64,000 bases of DNA. It comes from Roseibium sp. Sym1. GTDB taxonomy: Bacteria > Pseudomonadota > Alphaproteobacteria > Rhizobiales > Stappiaceae. Every line of letters starts with the position of its first letter. The stretch's first letter is position 1. The DNA lies in assembly GCF_027359675.1 (NCBI RefSeq), contig NZ_CP114786.1, positions 2,174,501 through 2,238,500 of the forward strand. The letters are read 5' to 3'. Made by a program: the position numbers and the translations under genes. Of the stretch, positions 17,336 to 25,057 are shown piece by piece. The notes below the pieces were generated by a model that had not been told where the DNA came from, searched no databases, and saw only the letters and a program-made list of their open reading frames with translations.

Positions 17336-17785
17336 ATGAGTTTCAAAAAAGACACCTCCGCCGGTTACCTCGCCAACCATATGGCCCGCCTGTTCGCCGC
17401 GGGCTTGCAGCGGCGCATCAAGCCGCTGGGCCTGTCGCCGGGCCAGTTTCCCGCCCTGGTCGCTCTCTGGGCAAAGGAAGGGCGGACGCAAAAGGAACTG
17501 GTCGAACTGCTTGATATCGAACAGGCGACCCTCGCCAACACGCTGGCGCGCATGGAACGGGACGGGCTGATCAGCCGCAGGGCGAGCCAGGAAGACGGCC
17601 GGGTCCAGGAGATCTTCCTGACCGACAAGGCGAGAGCGCTCGAAGAGCAGGCCATCGGCTCGGCCCTGGCACAGAATGCGGAGGCGCTTGCCGGGTTTTC
17701 CGACGAGGAAAAAACCCGGTTCCTGGACTATATGCGCCGGGCGATCGCGGCGATGCAGACGGTGGAAGCCGGTCCGTCCAGATGA
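17336..17785 (+). CDS. MarR-family transcriptional regulator
   Basis: A winged-helix regulator of 149 residues. The recognition-helix region ELVELLDIEQATLANTLARME and the wing RRASQEDGRVQEIFLT are typical of MarR. These proteins are dimeric repressors released by small phenolic or oxidising ligands. The start at 17336 (MSFKKDTSAGYLANHMARLF) is chosen by resemblance to family members; an ATG at 17327 and a GTG at 17309 are in frame but the latter lies inside the palindromic operator. Its stop overlaps the next gene by 4 bases. It very probably controls the divergent ABM-cytochrome b561 pair and itself. Confidence 0.9.
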   Translation: MSFKKDTSAGYLANHMARLFAAGLQRRIKPLGLSPGQFPALVALWAKEGRTQKELVELLDIEQATLANTLARMERDGLISRRASQEDGRVQEIFLTDKARALEEQAIGSALAQNAEALAGFSDEEKTRFLDYMRRAIAAMQTVEAGPSR

Positions 17786-18213
17786 GCGGCAGTCTCCTGG
17801 GTCTCTTCGGAATTTCCTTCCTGGCCGCAACGCTGTTTCCGGCGGGATCGGAACTGGGGCTGTCCGGACTGATTGCCGCCGGCACGGACCCGGTCATCCT
17901 GCTGGTCGCCGTCGCCAGTCTCGGCAACACGCTCGGCTCCATGGTGAACTGGGGGCTGGGCCGCGGCGCCGCCGCATTTTCCGGCGCCGCCTGGTTTCCG
18001 GTCAGCGAAGACAGGCTGGAGCAGGCCACCCGGTGGTACCACCGATACGGCCGTTGGAGCCTGCTCCTGAGCTGGGCGCCGGTGATCGGCGACCCGCTGA
18101 CGCTGGCCGCGGGCGTGATGCGGGAACCGTTCTGGAGCTTCACGCTGCTGGTGGCCGTCGCCAAGACGGCCCGCTACGTGATCGTGGCCCTGCTGACGCT
18201 GCAGGTGGTTTGA
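17782..18213 (+). CDS. YqaA-family membrane protein (VTT/DedA-like)
   Basis: A 143-residue protein with an N-terminal helix (FGISFLAATLFPAGSE), a GNTLGSMVNWGLGRGA turn and the RYGRWSLLLSWAPVIGDPLTLAAGVMR segment characteristic of short YqaA/DedA-like proteins. This family is linked to membrane lipid movement and envelope homeostasis. The ATG overlaps the marR stop by 4 bases, so the gene is under the same MarR control. It converges on the VOC gene, 27 bases away. Confidence 0.85.
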   Translation: MSGSLLGLFGISFLAATLFPAGSELGLSGLIAAGTDPVILLVAVASLGNTLGSMVNWGLGRGAAAFSGAAWFPVSEDRLEQATRWYHRYGRWSLLLSWAPVIGDPLTLAAGVMREPFWSFTLLVAVAKTARYVIVALLTLQVV

Positions 18214-18240
18214 ACGGGGGCAACACAAGGCCTATCCTGC

Positions 18241-18639
18241 TCAGCAATGCTCGATCAGGTCCCACTTGTTGCCGAACGGATCCCGGAAGACGGCGACCTT
18301 GCCATAGGGCTCCGTGCGTGGTTCTTCCAGGAAGTCGACACCGGCCGCGCGCATCGACCCGAAATCCCGGTCGAAATCGTCCGTGTTCAGAAACAGGAAC
18401 ACGCGGCCGCCGCTCTGGTCGCCGATCGCGGCCTGCTGGTCCGGGCCGTCGGCCCTGGCCAGAAGGAGCCGGGTCTCGCGGCTGCCTTTCGGAGCCACCA
18501 GCACCCAGCGCTTTTCGTCATCGAGTGCGGTGTCCTCGATCAGGTCGAAATCGAGCCTGCCGACATAGAAATCAAGGGCTTCGTCGTAGTCGGGCACGAC
18601 CAGGGCAATGGCGCCGATATGCTGTTTCATCCCTGCCAT
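18241..18639 (-). CDS. VOC-family (glyoxalase-like) protein
   Basis: A 132-residue protein with two beta-alpha-beta-beta-beta modules: IGAIALVVPDYDEALDFYV at the start and RVFLFLNTDDFDRDFGSMRA in the middle, ending VAVFRDPFGNKWDLIEH. Metal ligands are suggested by His7, Glu109 (TEPYG) and Glu130. VOC proteins include glyoxalases, dioxygenases and resistance proteins; the precise reaction is not readable. An in-frame ATG three codons later is an alternative start. Confidence 0.85.
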   Translation of the reverse strand: MAGMKQHIGAIALVVPDYDEALDFYVGRLDFDLIEDTALDDEKRWVLVAPKGSRETRLLLARADGPDQQAAIGDQSGGRVFLFLNTDDFDRDFGSMRAAGVDFLEEPRTEPYGKVAVFRDPFGNKWDLIEHC

Positions 18640-18675
18640 TTCATCCAGATTGATGGGGCCTGACCCTGGAGGCGC

Positions 18676-19095
18676 TCACTGGGCCCGTCTGTAGACGGAA
18701 ATGTTCTTGAAGCTGGCGACGTCGACCAGATGCACCGTCTGGGTGACGGTCAGGGTGCGGCCGTCCTCGGACAGTTCACGCTCCGCCTTCATGATGGTCA
18801 GGCCGCCGCGCCGGGCCTCGGAAACCAGGTTCCGGTCGTTCTCGAACACGAGCCGCATGGCATCGACCAGGCCGCTCTTGCCAAGCTTGACTTCCGGCCC
18901 GTCGGGCACGGCCTCGAAGGAATCGTTGGTGACTTCACCGTCGGCGGCGACCTGGTTCATCGTGAAGACGGCCATGCCGAAATTGTCGTCGATCTTCAGC
19001 GTGGCGCTTTTTGGAGGCTCGCCCTGCTCGAAGTCGCTCGCCTCGGTGTCGAGGATCCAGGTGCCGAGAAAGGGCGCGAGTTTGTCTTCGTTCAT
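18676..19095 (-). CDS. conserved hypothetical protein (lipocalin-like pattern)
   Basis: This 139-residue cytosolic protein has no signal peptide or membrane segment. It opens KLAPFLGTWILDTEASDFEQGEPPKS and continues as alternating short strands (ATLKIDDNFGMAVFTMNQ, LTIMKAERELSEDGRTLTVTQTV), which resembles the small beta-barrel domains annotated as lipocalin-like or DUF-type proteins in Proteobacteria. No catalytic motif is seen. It is read towards the VOC gene and 36 bases from it, so they could be co-transcribed. Confidence 0.6.
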   Translation of the reverse strand: MNEDKLAPFLGTWILDTEASDFEQGEPPKSATLKIDDNFGMAVFTMNQVAADGEVTNDSFEAVPDGPEVKLGKSGLVDAMRLVFENDRNLVSEARRGGLTIMKAERELSEDGRTLTVTQTVHLVDVASFKNISVYRRAQ

Positions 19096-19252
19096 GGGAC
19101 CAACGGGAGTTCGAATGAAAAAGCCGCCACCGGGATACCCTCCAAATCAACGACAGTTCAACCGAAAACGATTGAACTGTCCAAAGTTGATCGCAGGGTG
19201 CGGGGGCGGCTTTCCATGCAATTGTCAGGCGCCGAAAATCGGTTCCTGAATA

Positions 19253-20365
19253 TCAGGCGCTGAGGGCGTCGAGCTCCGCGACGATGGCGTCGCCCATCTC
19301 CGCGGTTGAAATGGTCGCCTGGCCTTCCGAGGCGATGTCCTTCGTCCTGAGACCCTTGTCGAGCGCGTTGGCGATCGCCTTGTCCAGCTTGTCGGCGGCT
19401 TCGACCTCCTCGAAGGAGTAGCGCAGCGCCATGCCGAAGCTGGCGATCATGGCGATCGGGTTGGCCGCGCCGGTGCCGGCGATGTCCGGCGCCGAGCCGT
19501 GAACCGGCTCATAGAGCGCCTTGCGCTTGCCGGTGACACCGTCAGGGGCGCCGAGCGACGCGGAGGGCAGCATGCCGAGCGAACCGGTCAGCATGGCGGC
19601 GACGTCGGAGAGCATGTCGCCGAAGAGATTGTCGGTGACGATGACGTCGAACTGCTTCGGCCAGCGCACCAGCTGCATGCCGCCGGCATCGGCCAGCATG
19701 TGCTCCAGCTGGACATCCTGGTAGCCGTTCTTGTGGGTCTGGGTGACGACTTCGTTCCACAGCACGCCGGACTTCATCACGTTGCGCTTTTCCATGGAGG
19801 TGACCTTGTTGCCGCGGGTGCGGGCAAGTTCGAAGGCGACGCCCGAGATGCGCTCGATCTCGTAGGTGTCATAGACCTGGGTGTCGATGCCGCGCTTCTG
19901 GCCGTTGCCGAGGTCGATGATTTCCTTCGGCTCGCCGAAATAGACGCCGCCGGTCAGCTCGCGCACGATCAGGATGTCGAGGCCCTCGATGACCTCTTTC
20001 TTCAGGGACGAGGCATCGGCCAGCGCCGGGTAGCAGATGGCCGGACGCAGGTTGGCGAAGAGCTGCATGTCCTTGCGCAGGCGCAGGAGGCCGGCTTCCG
20101 GACGGACCTCGTAGGGCACGTCGTCCCATTTCGGGCCGCCGACGGCACCGAAGATGACGGCGTCCGCCGCCATGGCCTTGGCCATGTCTTCCTCGGAAAT
20201 CGACTGGCCATGGGCGTCATAGGCGCAGCCGCCGACCAGACCTTCGTCGGTTTCGAAGGACATGCCGCCCTTGTCGTTGAACCAGGCAATGACCTTTTTC
20301 ACTTCCTGCATGATTTCCGGGCCGATGCCGTCGCCGGGCAGCAGCAGAAGATTTTGAGAAGCCAT
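19253..20365 (-). CDS. leuB: 3-isopropylmalate dehydrogenase
   Basis: LeuB oxidatively decarboxylates 3-isopropylmalate with NAD in leucine synthesis. The 370-residue protein shows [18 protein letters not shown], the substrate-binding [15 protein letters not shown], the YDTYEIERI and K-rich [10 protein letters not shown] region, and the metal-binding [28 protein letters not shown]. The NAD loop is [18 protein letters not shown]. The start at 20365 ([11 protein letters not shown]) has GGAG 5 bases upstream. It stands alone; leuC and leuD are not in the window. Confidence 0.97.
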   Translation of the reverse strand: MASQNLLLLPGDGIGPEIMQEVKKVIAWFNDKGGMSFETDEGLVGGCAYDAHGQSISEEDMAKAMAADAVIFGAVGGPKWDDVPYEVRPEAGLLRLRKDMQLFANLRPAICYPALADASSLKKEVIEGLDILIVRELTGGVYFGEPKEIIDLGNGQKRGIDTQVYDTYEIERISGVAFELARTRGNKVTSMEKRNVMKSGVLWNEVVTQTHKNGYQDVQLEHMLADAGGMQLVRWPKQFDVIVTDNLFGDMLSDVAAMLTGSLGMLPSASLGAPDGVTGKRKALYEPVHGSAPDIAGTGAANPIAMIASFGMALRYSFEEVEAADKLDKAIANALDKGLRTKDIASEGQATISTAEMGDAIVAELDALSA

Positions 20366-20492
20366 GGACGCTCCATCCCGCATTATGAGTAAACCGATCG
20401 CGATGGGTTAGCGCGTCGGCCTCCGTCTTTCAAGGCAAAGCCAGTTGCGAAGAACTCAATTGACGTCCTGCGAAAGGTCAAGAGGAGTATGA

Positions 20493-20672
20493 ATGATGGG
20501 AAATGTCGCGCATGATGTTGATGGACTGAGTTCTGGCCCTCTAGTCATCTGTTTGGTGAAAATGGACCTCGCGAATTGTTGGAAAGCTATCAATGTGGGT
20601 TCTTCTAACTACCTCGATCGGGGGAACTTGCTCATTGGTCGATCGAGACTTTGCCACTTCAGAAGGGAGTGA
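20493..20672 (+). CDS. possible 59-residue protein, unknown
   Basis: A short frame begins MMGNVAHDVDG and is preceded by AGGAG with a suitable 5-base spacing. It lies at the left edge of the AT-rich island, between leuB and the unknown secreted protein. The translation shows no family, signal peptide or membrane helix. It is listed only because of the ribosome site; the remaining bases of the 343-base gap (20366-20708) hold nothing else that I can see. Confidence 0.2.
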   Translation: MMGNVAHDVDGLSSGPLVICLVKMDLANCWKAINVGSSNYLDRGNLLIGRSRLCHFRRE

Positions 20673-20708
20673 TCCCAGAAGCGTATGCGGGACCAATAAT
20701 AAGAATTC

Positions 20709-21431
20709 GTGACCATGTGTTGTGGGGTAGGAATATTGCGTTGTAATATTAAAAAGCATGTGTTTTTTAATGAATTCAATAATGTAGGAGTATTATGCTA
20801 TTTAGCAATTTTCCTATTATTTGTATTTATCATGCCGGTTTACAAAGCCGATGCCGCAGAAAGGCGAATATTTTTTAGGAATGAAGTGATAGGTCCATTT
20901 TTCGATTTCGAAGATAAGGAACTAGTTCCGTTTACCACTTCACTCTTATTGTTTTTTTCCGCCGTCACAGATGTAACCGTGAAAACAGAAGGGGATGTTG
21001 ATTTTGTTCTAATTGAAAGGAAGGGGATAATATCTAATGATCAATACAGGGAGAATTATTTTAAATCAAAATTTGGTAAAGAGTTCTGGGATCACTACTC
21101 AAAGTCAAATTTAAGCAGTGAGGCATGCTATATTAAGTTAATTACTAATAACAATGAATTTATTAGTTCATTTTCCTTAATAGATAAAGAGTTGGAGCCT
21201 GAAAATATAAAATTATGTATTGCCAAATCAATAGCTCTGGCTTTTGGGTTTTATACGAACGAAGACAATCTCGACCTCAAAAATTTTCTCTCTCTCGCAG
21301 TTGCTCATCTCGCTGCCAAAACCTCGTGCAAAAAGGCGAAGGATGTGCCTACTTGCGTCGGTGAAACGCTAAGCAGTCGATTTGATACGAATGAAGTAGA
21401 TTTGGTCTTCTTGCCGGGTCACCAACAATAG
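20709..21431 (+). CDS. unknown secreted protein in an AT-rich island
   Basis: The gene is strikingly AT-rich (Lys AAA, Ile ATA, Leu TTA codons) compared with the GC-rich genes around it, which points to horizontal transfer. It encodes a hydrophobic stretch (CYLAIFLLFVFIMPV) ending in a likely signal-peptidase site, YKADAAE, then about 200 residues of mature protein with four cysteines. The C-terminal part (CIAKSIALAFGF...NFLSLAVAHLA) faintly resembles DUF2927-type secreted proteins, a weak guess. The start is uncertain: 20709 (GTG), 20736 (TTG) and 20760 (GTG) are in frame, while the best ribosome site, AGGAG before the ATG at 20795, is one base out of frame. It may therefore be a recently frameshifted gene. 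Confidence 0.6.
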   Translation: MTMCCGVGILRCNIKKHVFFNEFNNVGVLCYLAIFLLFVFIMPVYKADAAERRIFFRNEVIGPFFDFEDKELVPFTTSLLLFFSAVTDVTVKTEGDVDFVLIERKGIISNDQYRENYFKSKFGKEFWDHYSKSNLSSEACYIKLITNNNEFISSFSLIDKELEPENIKLCIAKSIALAFGFYTNEDNLDLKNFLSLAVAHLAAKTSCKKAKDVPTCVGETLSSRFDTNEVDLVFLPGHQQ

Positions 21432-21702
21432 TCCATTGATTTATGAGACAGGTTAATAACTTTGATTTTGGAAATCGTTCTCATGTGGTCATGTTCGACG
21501 AAAATTGAACCAACGACGCGAGGGACAGTGACCCTGGGAAGGTCGGTGCTGGCGTAACTTACTTGCCTCGGCCTAAGTAAAAAGCACTTTCAATGCCTTG
21601 CCTATGTCGGGCTGGTGCGGTGAGGGGGCAAACCTGCTCCCACTCTTCGTCGTCATTGCAGGGCATGGCAAACGAGGAGAGGTGTTTGCGATACAAGCTC
21701 TC

Positions 21703-22476
21703 CTATCCGCCGAACCAGCCTCTCGCCGCCTGCCAGAGCAGGTTCAGCGCCAGTGCCGTCATCACCCATCTGAAACCGGCCTTGAAGGTCTTTTCATCCA
21801 TCTTTCCCAGCAGCCGGCTGCCTGCCAGGGTGCCGAGAAAACCGCTCGCGATCATCAGGACGATCAGACCGGCCCAGGGGGCGAAGGCAAAGCCGAGGGC
21901 GCCGAAGGCGATGATCTTGAAGACATGCATGATCAGGGCGGTGACCGCCTGGTTGGCCACGAAGCCGTGACGCGGCAGACCTAGGGTCGACAGCACCGCA
22001 CCGCCGATCGGCCCGGCGGCGCCGAAAAACATCGACAGGAAGGTGGAGGCGAAACCGGCAGCGGCCATCGCCCGTTTGCGCGCCTCGCCGAATTTCGGCG
22101 CTCTGCCCCAGACGACCCAGAGCACGAACAGGCCGATCCCGCCCTTGAGGATCGCGGCCGGCAGTTCCACCGCGATGGCGCCGCCAATGGCGGCCCCGAA
22201 CGCCGCGCCGATGGCAAACCAGAGCGCGATCAGCCAGTCGACATGTTTCAGCTGAACCAGCGCGCGCCCGGCATTGGAGCCGAACTGGACCACGCCATGC
22301 ACCGGCACCAGGGCGCTCGCCGGCATGACCGACGCCATGATCGCGATCAGGGCGATGCCGCCGCCAAGGCCGACCGCTGCCGTCAGGGCGGAGGTGAAGA
22401 AACTCACGACGATCAGTGTCAGCGATGCGGCAATGTGCATCTGATCGGGAAACAGGAAACCGGCAAGCCCGGACAT
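21703..22476 (-). CDS. TauE/SafE-family (TSUP) sulfite exporter-like permease
   Basis: This 257-residue protein has about eight membrane helices in the TSUP arrangement. Family phrases include TAAVGLGGGIALIAIMASVMP in the first repeat, PVHGVVQFGSNAGRAL, and the second-repeat GAAGPIGGAVLSTLGLPRHGFVANQA. TSUP proteins move sulfite, sulfoacetate, taurine products or other organic anions across the inner membrane. It begins one base after the stop of the AlbA_2 gene and is surely co-transcribed. The 270 bases on its 3' side, up to the AT-rich island, show no gene. Confidence 0.88.
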   Translation of the reverse strand: MSGLAGFLFPDQMHIAASLTLIVVSFFTSALTAAVGLGGGIALIAIMASVMPASALVPVHGVVQFGSNAGRALVQLKHVDWLIALWFAIGAAFGAAIGGAIAVELPAAILKGGIGLFVLWVVWGRAPKFGEARKRAMAAAGFASTFLSMFFGAAGPIGGAVLSTLGLPRHGFVANQAVTALIMHVFKIIAFGALGFAFAPWAGLIVLMIASGFLGTLAGSRLLGKMDEKTFKAGFRWVMTALALNLLWQAARGWFGG

Positions 22477-22477
22477 C

Positions 22478-23272
22478 TCAGGACCATCTCCTGTTGGCGT
22501 AGTTGACCGTCTCGCGCACGTCGAGCTTGCGGGTCGAGTTGCCGCTGCGCAGGTAGAACACCGAGGCCCTGTTTTCTTCCACGTAGACCGCTCGGGGGGC
22601 CGGGCTGACGATGATCATGGCGACGTCCTTGTCCTCCACCCGGGCAAAAACCGTGTGAATATAGGGGCAGAGGTCGCCGCCCAGGTTTTTCGAGACGATG
22701 TCGTTGACGGTGCGCTCGAACGCGTCGAGATCCGGGCTCTTCAGGGTCGCGAGGTCCTTGTCGAGACCGAGCGGGCGGCCATCGTCATCGACGCCGACCA
22801 GGAGATGGCCGCCATCGGCGTTGAAAAAGCCGGCCAGCGTCTTGGCGATGACCGTTTCCAGCCCCCTGTTGATGCGGTTTTCCTTCATGTCCCAGCGCAG
22901 CGAGGACTTGAACTCGACCCGTCCGGTCTCGCCCTGTTTCATCAGGTCCGGAATAAGCGCGGTCTGTTCCTCGCGCAGCGACTGGTAGGCTCTGGACGTG
23001 CGCAGGTAGTTGCGCGTGAAGACGCCGAAGGCAAGGCCGACGATGGCGCCGACCACCGTATAGGCAATGGCGACGTCGAGATGCCGTGGCAGCAGCACCA
23101 ACCACAGGCGGGCGCTGAGGAACTCGATTAGGGTCGGGGCGGATTCGGAAAAGCGCGCCAGTTCCCACCAGACCACCACCAGGTTCAGGGGGTGGATTAC
23201 CAGCACGCCGACAACGGCGCCGACCAGAAGATAGGCTGCCAGAAAGGATAGCTTGAACGGGGAAAGTGCCAT
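22478..23272 (-). CDS. membrane-anchored AlbA_2 (Schlafen-type) domain protein
   Basis: The 264-residue protein joins two N-terminal membrane helices (about 8-27 and 66-85) to a cytosolic AlbA_2 domain (about 116-240). AlbA_2 signatures are ESGRVEFKSS-like ETGRVEFKSSLRWD, KTLAGFFNADGGHLLVGVDDDG and RSGNSTRKLD. This domain occurs in putative nucleic-acid or nucleotide-binding regulators; a membrane tether is less usual. The start at 23272 is preferred over 23314 because the longer form would start in the stem of a terminator hairpin. It is co-transcribed with the TauE-like permease. Confidence 0.75.
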   Translation of the reverse strand: MALSPFKLSFLAAYLLVGAVVGVLVIHPLNLVVVWWELARFSESAPTLIEFLSARLWLVLLPRHLDVAIAYTVVGAIVGLAFGVFTRNYLRTSRAYQSLREEQTALIPDLMKQGETGRVEFKSSLRWDMKENRINRGLETVIAKTLAGFFNADGGHLLVGVDDDGRPLGLDKDLATLKSPDLDAFERTVNDIVSKNLGGDLCPYIHTVFARVEDKDVAMIIVSPAPRAVYVEENRASVFYLRSGNSTRKLDVRETVNYANRRWS

Positions 23273-23291
23273 GAATGAGTGCCCAAAGAAA

Positions 23292-23311
23292 ACGCCGGTC
23301 GGAACCGGCGT
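23292..23311 (-). terminator. terminator-like hairpin just upstream of the AlbA_2 gene
   Basis: Read on the minus strand, ACGCCGGT-TCCG-ACCGGCGT forms a perfect 8-bp stem followed by TTTTCTTT. It ends 18 bases before the AlbA_2 start, so it either closes the transcript coming from the M20 hydrolase through the repeats or attenuates entry into the AlbA_2-TauE unit. Confidence 0.6.
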
Positions 23312-23337
23312 CACTCTTAAGCCAAAAGCTTGCTGCC

Positions 23338-23457
23338 GTCATCCCGGTCAAGCGCAGCGCGCACCGGGACCGGGAGCCAGTGGTTATCGCGCTGTCAAAA
23401 TGACCTTAGGACTTGGCCCCCGGTCCCGGATCTCCGCTTTGCTGTATCCGGGACGAC
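23338..23457. repeat. inverted pair of REP-like palindromic elements
   Basis: The left half (GTCATCCCGG...CCGGGACCGGGAGCC) and the right half (GGCCCCCGGTCCCGG...CCGGGACGAC) are diverged inverted copies of one another around a short spacer. Such CCGGGA-rich intergenic repeats occur in many copies in alphaproteobacterial genomes. Confidence 0.7.
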
Positions 23458-23540
23458 GATGGAGGAGGTGAGGATGCCCTCAAGCCGCCGCAGGCAGAGT
23501 CATTGGTTTGGCGGGCGTCTTGGCTGCAAGGCGCAAAGTG

Positions 23541-23651
23541 ACCTCTCCCATTGGGAGAGGTCGGACCGAAGGTCCGGGTGAGAGGGCAGGCTTGTCCGTA
23601 TGTCCCGGCGTATGTCCCCTCACCCCAGCCCTCTCCCACCGGGAGAGGGAG
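23541..23651. repeat. second intergenic palindromic repeat (CTCTCCC family)
   Basis: The stretch contains ACCTCTCCCATTGGGAGAGG, then GGACCGAAGGTCC, GTGAGAGGG, and after a spacer CCCTCACCCCAGCCCTCTCC and CCGGGAGAGGG. The internal inverted repeats and the wording match the widely dispersed CTCTCCC/GGGAGAG intergenic repeats of GC-rich Proteobacteria. With the element at 23338-23457 it fills the 460-base gap between the M20 and AlbA_2 genes. Confidence 0.75.
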
Positions 23652-23732
23652 CAGCTCGTGCCAAGTTCGGTCGCTTTGCCACACTATGGCAGCATGGCAG
23701 CTACGGCGATCTGGTGACCTCGTGGGTTTGCC

Positions 23733-24905
23733 TCAGGCCGCCGTGGGCAGGGCGGTTTCGACGAGCTTGACCCAGTAGGAGCAGCCGACCGGGATCAGCT
23801 CGTCGTTGAAGTCGTATTCCGGATGGTGCAGGCCGGCGCTGTCACCGTTGCCGGCGAAGATGAACGCCCCCGGACGCTCTTCCAGCATGTAGGAGAAATC
23901 CTCGCCGCCCATCATCGGCTCGATGTTCCGGTTGACCTTGCCGAGGCCGGCAATGCCTTCGGCGATCTCGGCTGCGAAATCGGTCTGGGCGTCGTGGTTG
24001 GCCGTGACCGGATAACCGCGCCGGAATTCCAGGACGGCCCTGGCGTCGAACGTGTCGGCGACGGACCTGACGATGGTCTCCATGCGCGCCTGGGCGAGGT
24101 CGCGCATTTTAGGGCTGAGCGTGCGTACCGTGCCGCGCAGCAGCACTTCCTGCGGGATGACGTTGAAGGCGTTGCCGCCCTGAAACACCGTGACGGAGAC
24201 GACGACGGAATCAAGCGGGTCGGCATTGCGGCTGGCAATGGTCTGCAATGCGGTGACCATCTGGGAGCCGACGACGATCGGGTCGATGGTTTCATGCGGC
24301 TTGGCGGCATGGCCGCCCCGGCCGGTGATGGTAACGCGAAATTCGTCAGTGGCGGCCATGATCGGCCCCTTGCGGATGGCGAACTCGCCAACCGGCATGC
24401 CCGGGAAATTGTGCATGCCGTAGACTTCCTCGATCGGCCACCGGGTCATCAGCCCGTCGTCGATCATCGCCTTGGCACCGGCGCCGCCTTCTTCTGCCGG
24501 CTGGAAGATGACCACCACCGTGCCGTCGAAATTGCGGGTTTCGGCAAGATACTTGGCCGCGCCCAGCAGCATGGCTGTGTGGCCGTCATGGCCGCAGGCA
24601 TGCATCTTGCCCGGGATCTTGGAGGCGTAGGGTTTCTGCGTGGCTTCCTCGATCGGCAGGGCGTCCATGTCGGCGCGCAGGGCGATGGTCTTGCCCGCGC
24701 CGCCGTTGCGGCCCTTGATCACGCCGACAACGCCGGTCTTGCCGATGCCGGTCGCGATTTCGTCGATGCCGAAGCTCTGCAGGAGCTCGGACACCTTTTC
24801 CGCCGTGCGCACGGTTTCATAGAGGACTTCGGGATTTTCGTGGATGTCGCGGCGCCAGGCGGTGATCTCGTCGGCCAGATCTGCGAGGCGGTTAACGATG
24901 GGCAT
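23733..24905 (-). CDS. M20-family amidohydrolase (hippurate hydrolase/aminoacylase-like)
   Basis: A 390-residue zinc/manganese amidohydrolase. The catalytic domain shows ALRADMDALPIEE, the metal-binding MHACGHDGHTAMLLGAA and FQPAEEGGAGAKAMI; the dimerisation domain carries GRGGHAAKPHETIDP; the last ligand lies in MMGGEDFSYML. These are the signatures of the M20D/HipO group, which cleaves N-acyl amino acids and similar amides in the cytosol. The opening is WRRDIHENPE. Monocistronic as far as can be seen; its 3' side runs into the palindromic repeats. Confidence 0.92.
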   Translation of the reverse strand: MPIVNRLADLADEITAWRRDIHENPEVLYETVRTAEKVSELLQSFGIDEIATGIGKTGVVGVIKGRNGGAGKTIALRADMDALPIEEATQKPYASKIPGKMHACGHDGHTAMLLGAAKYLAETRNFDGTVVVIFQPAEEGGAGAKAMIDDGLMTRWPIEEVYGMHNFPGMPVGEFAIRKGPIMAATDEFRVTITGRGGHAAKPHETIDPIVVGSQMVTALQTIASRNADPLDSVVVSVTVFQGGNAFNVIPQEVLLRGTVRTLSPKMRDLAQARMETIVRSVADTFDARAVLEFRRGYPVTANHDAQTDFAAEIAEGIAGLGKVNRNIEPMMGGEDFSYMLEERPGAFIFAGNGDSAGLHHPEYDFNDELIPVGCSYWVKLVETALPTAA

Positions 24906-25057
24906 GAAGGACTCCTGGAGGCACTGATTGGACGCGCATGGGGCGCTTGAGGCGATAACCTATCGCAAGCTGCAAAAAGGGGAAGTGGGCTTGCGGAAAA
25001 ACTTTTGAACCGCCGGAAAAGGCGCCGGTTTGATCCGAATGAGCGCCCACGAAGGGA

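Noticed and set aside
20541..20759. 72-codon minus-strand frame in the AT-rich island
   Set aside because: No ribosome site and it overlaps the start region of the unknown plus-strand gene; composition is not convincing.
22478..23272. anti-phage defence gene based on the AlbA_2 domain
   Set aside because: There is no helicase, nuclease or other defence partner nearby, and its neighbour is a permease; the domain alone is not enough.
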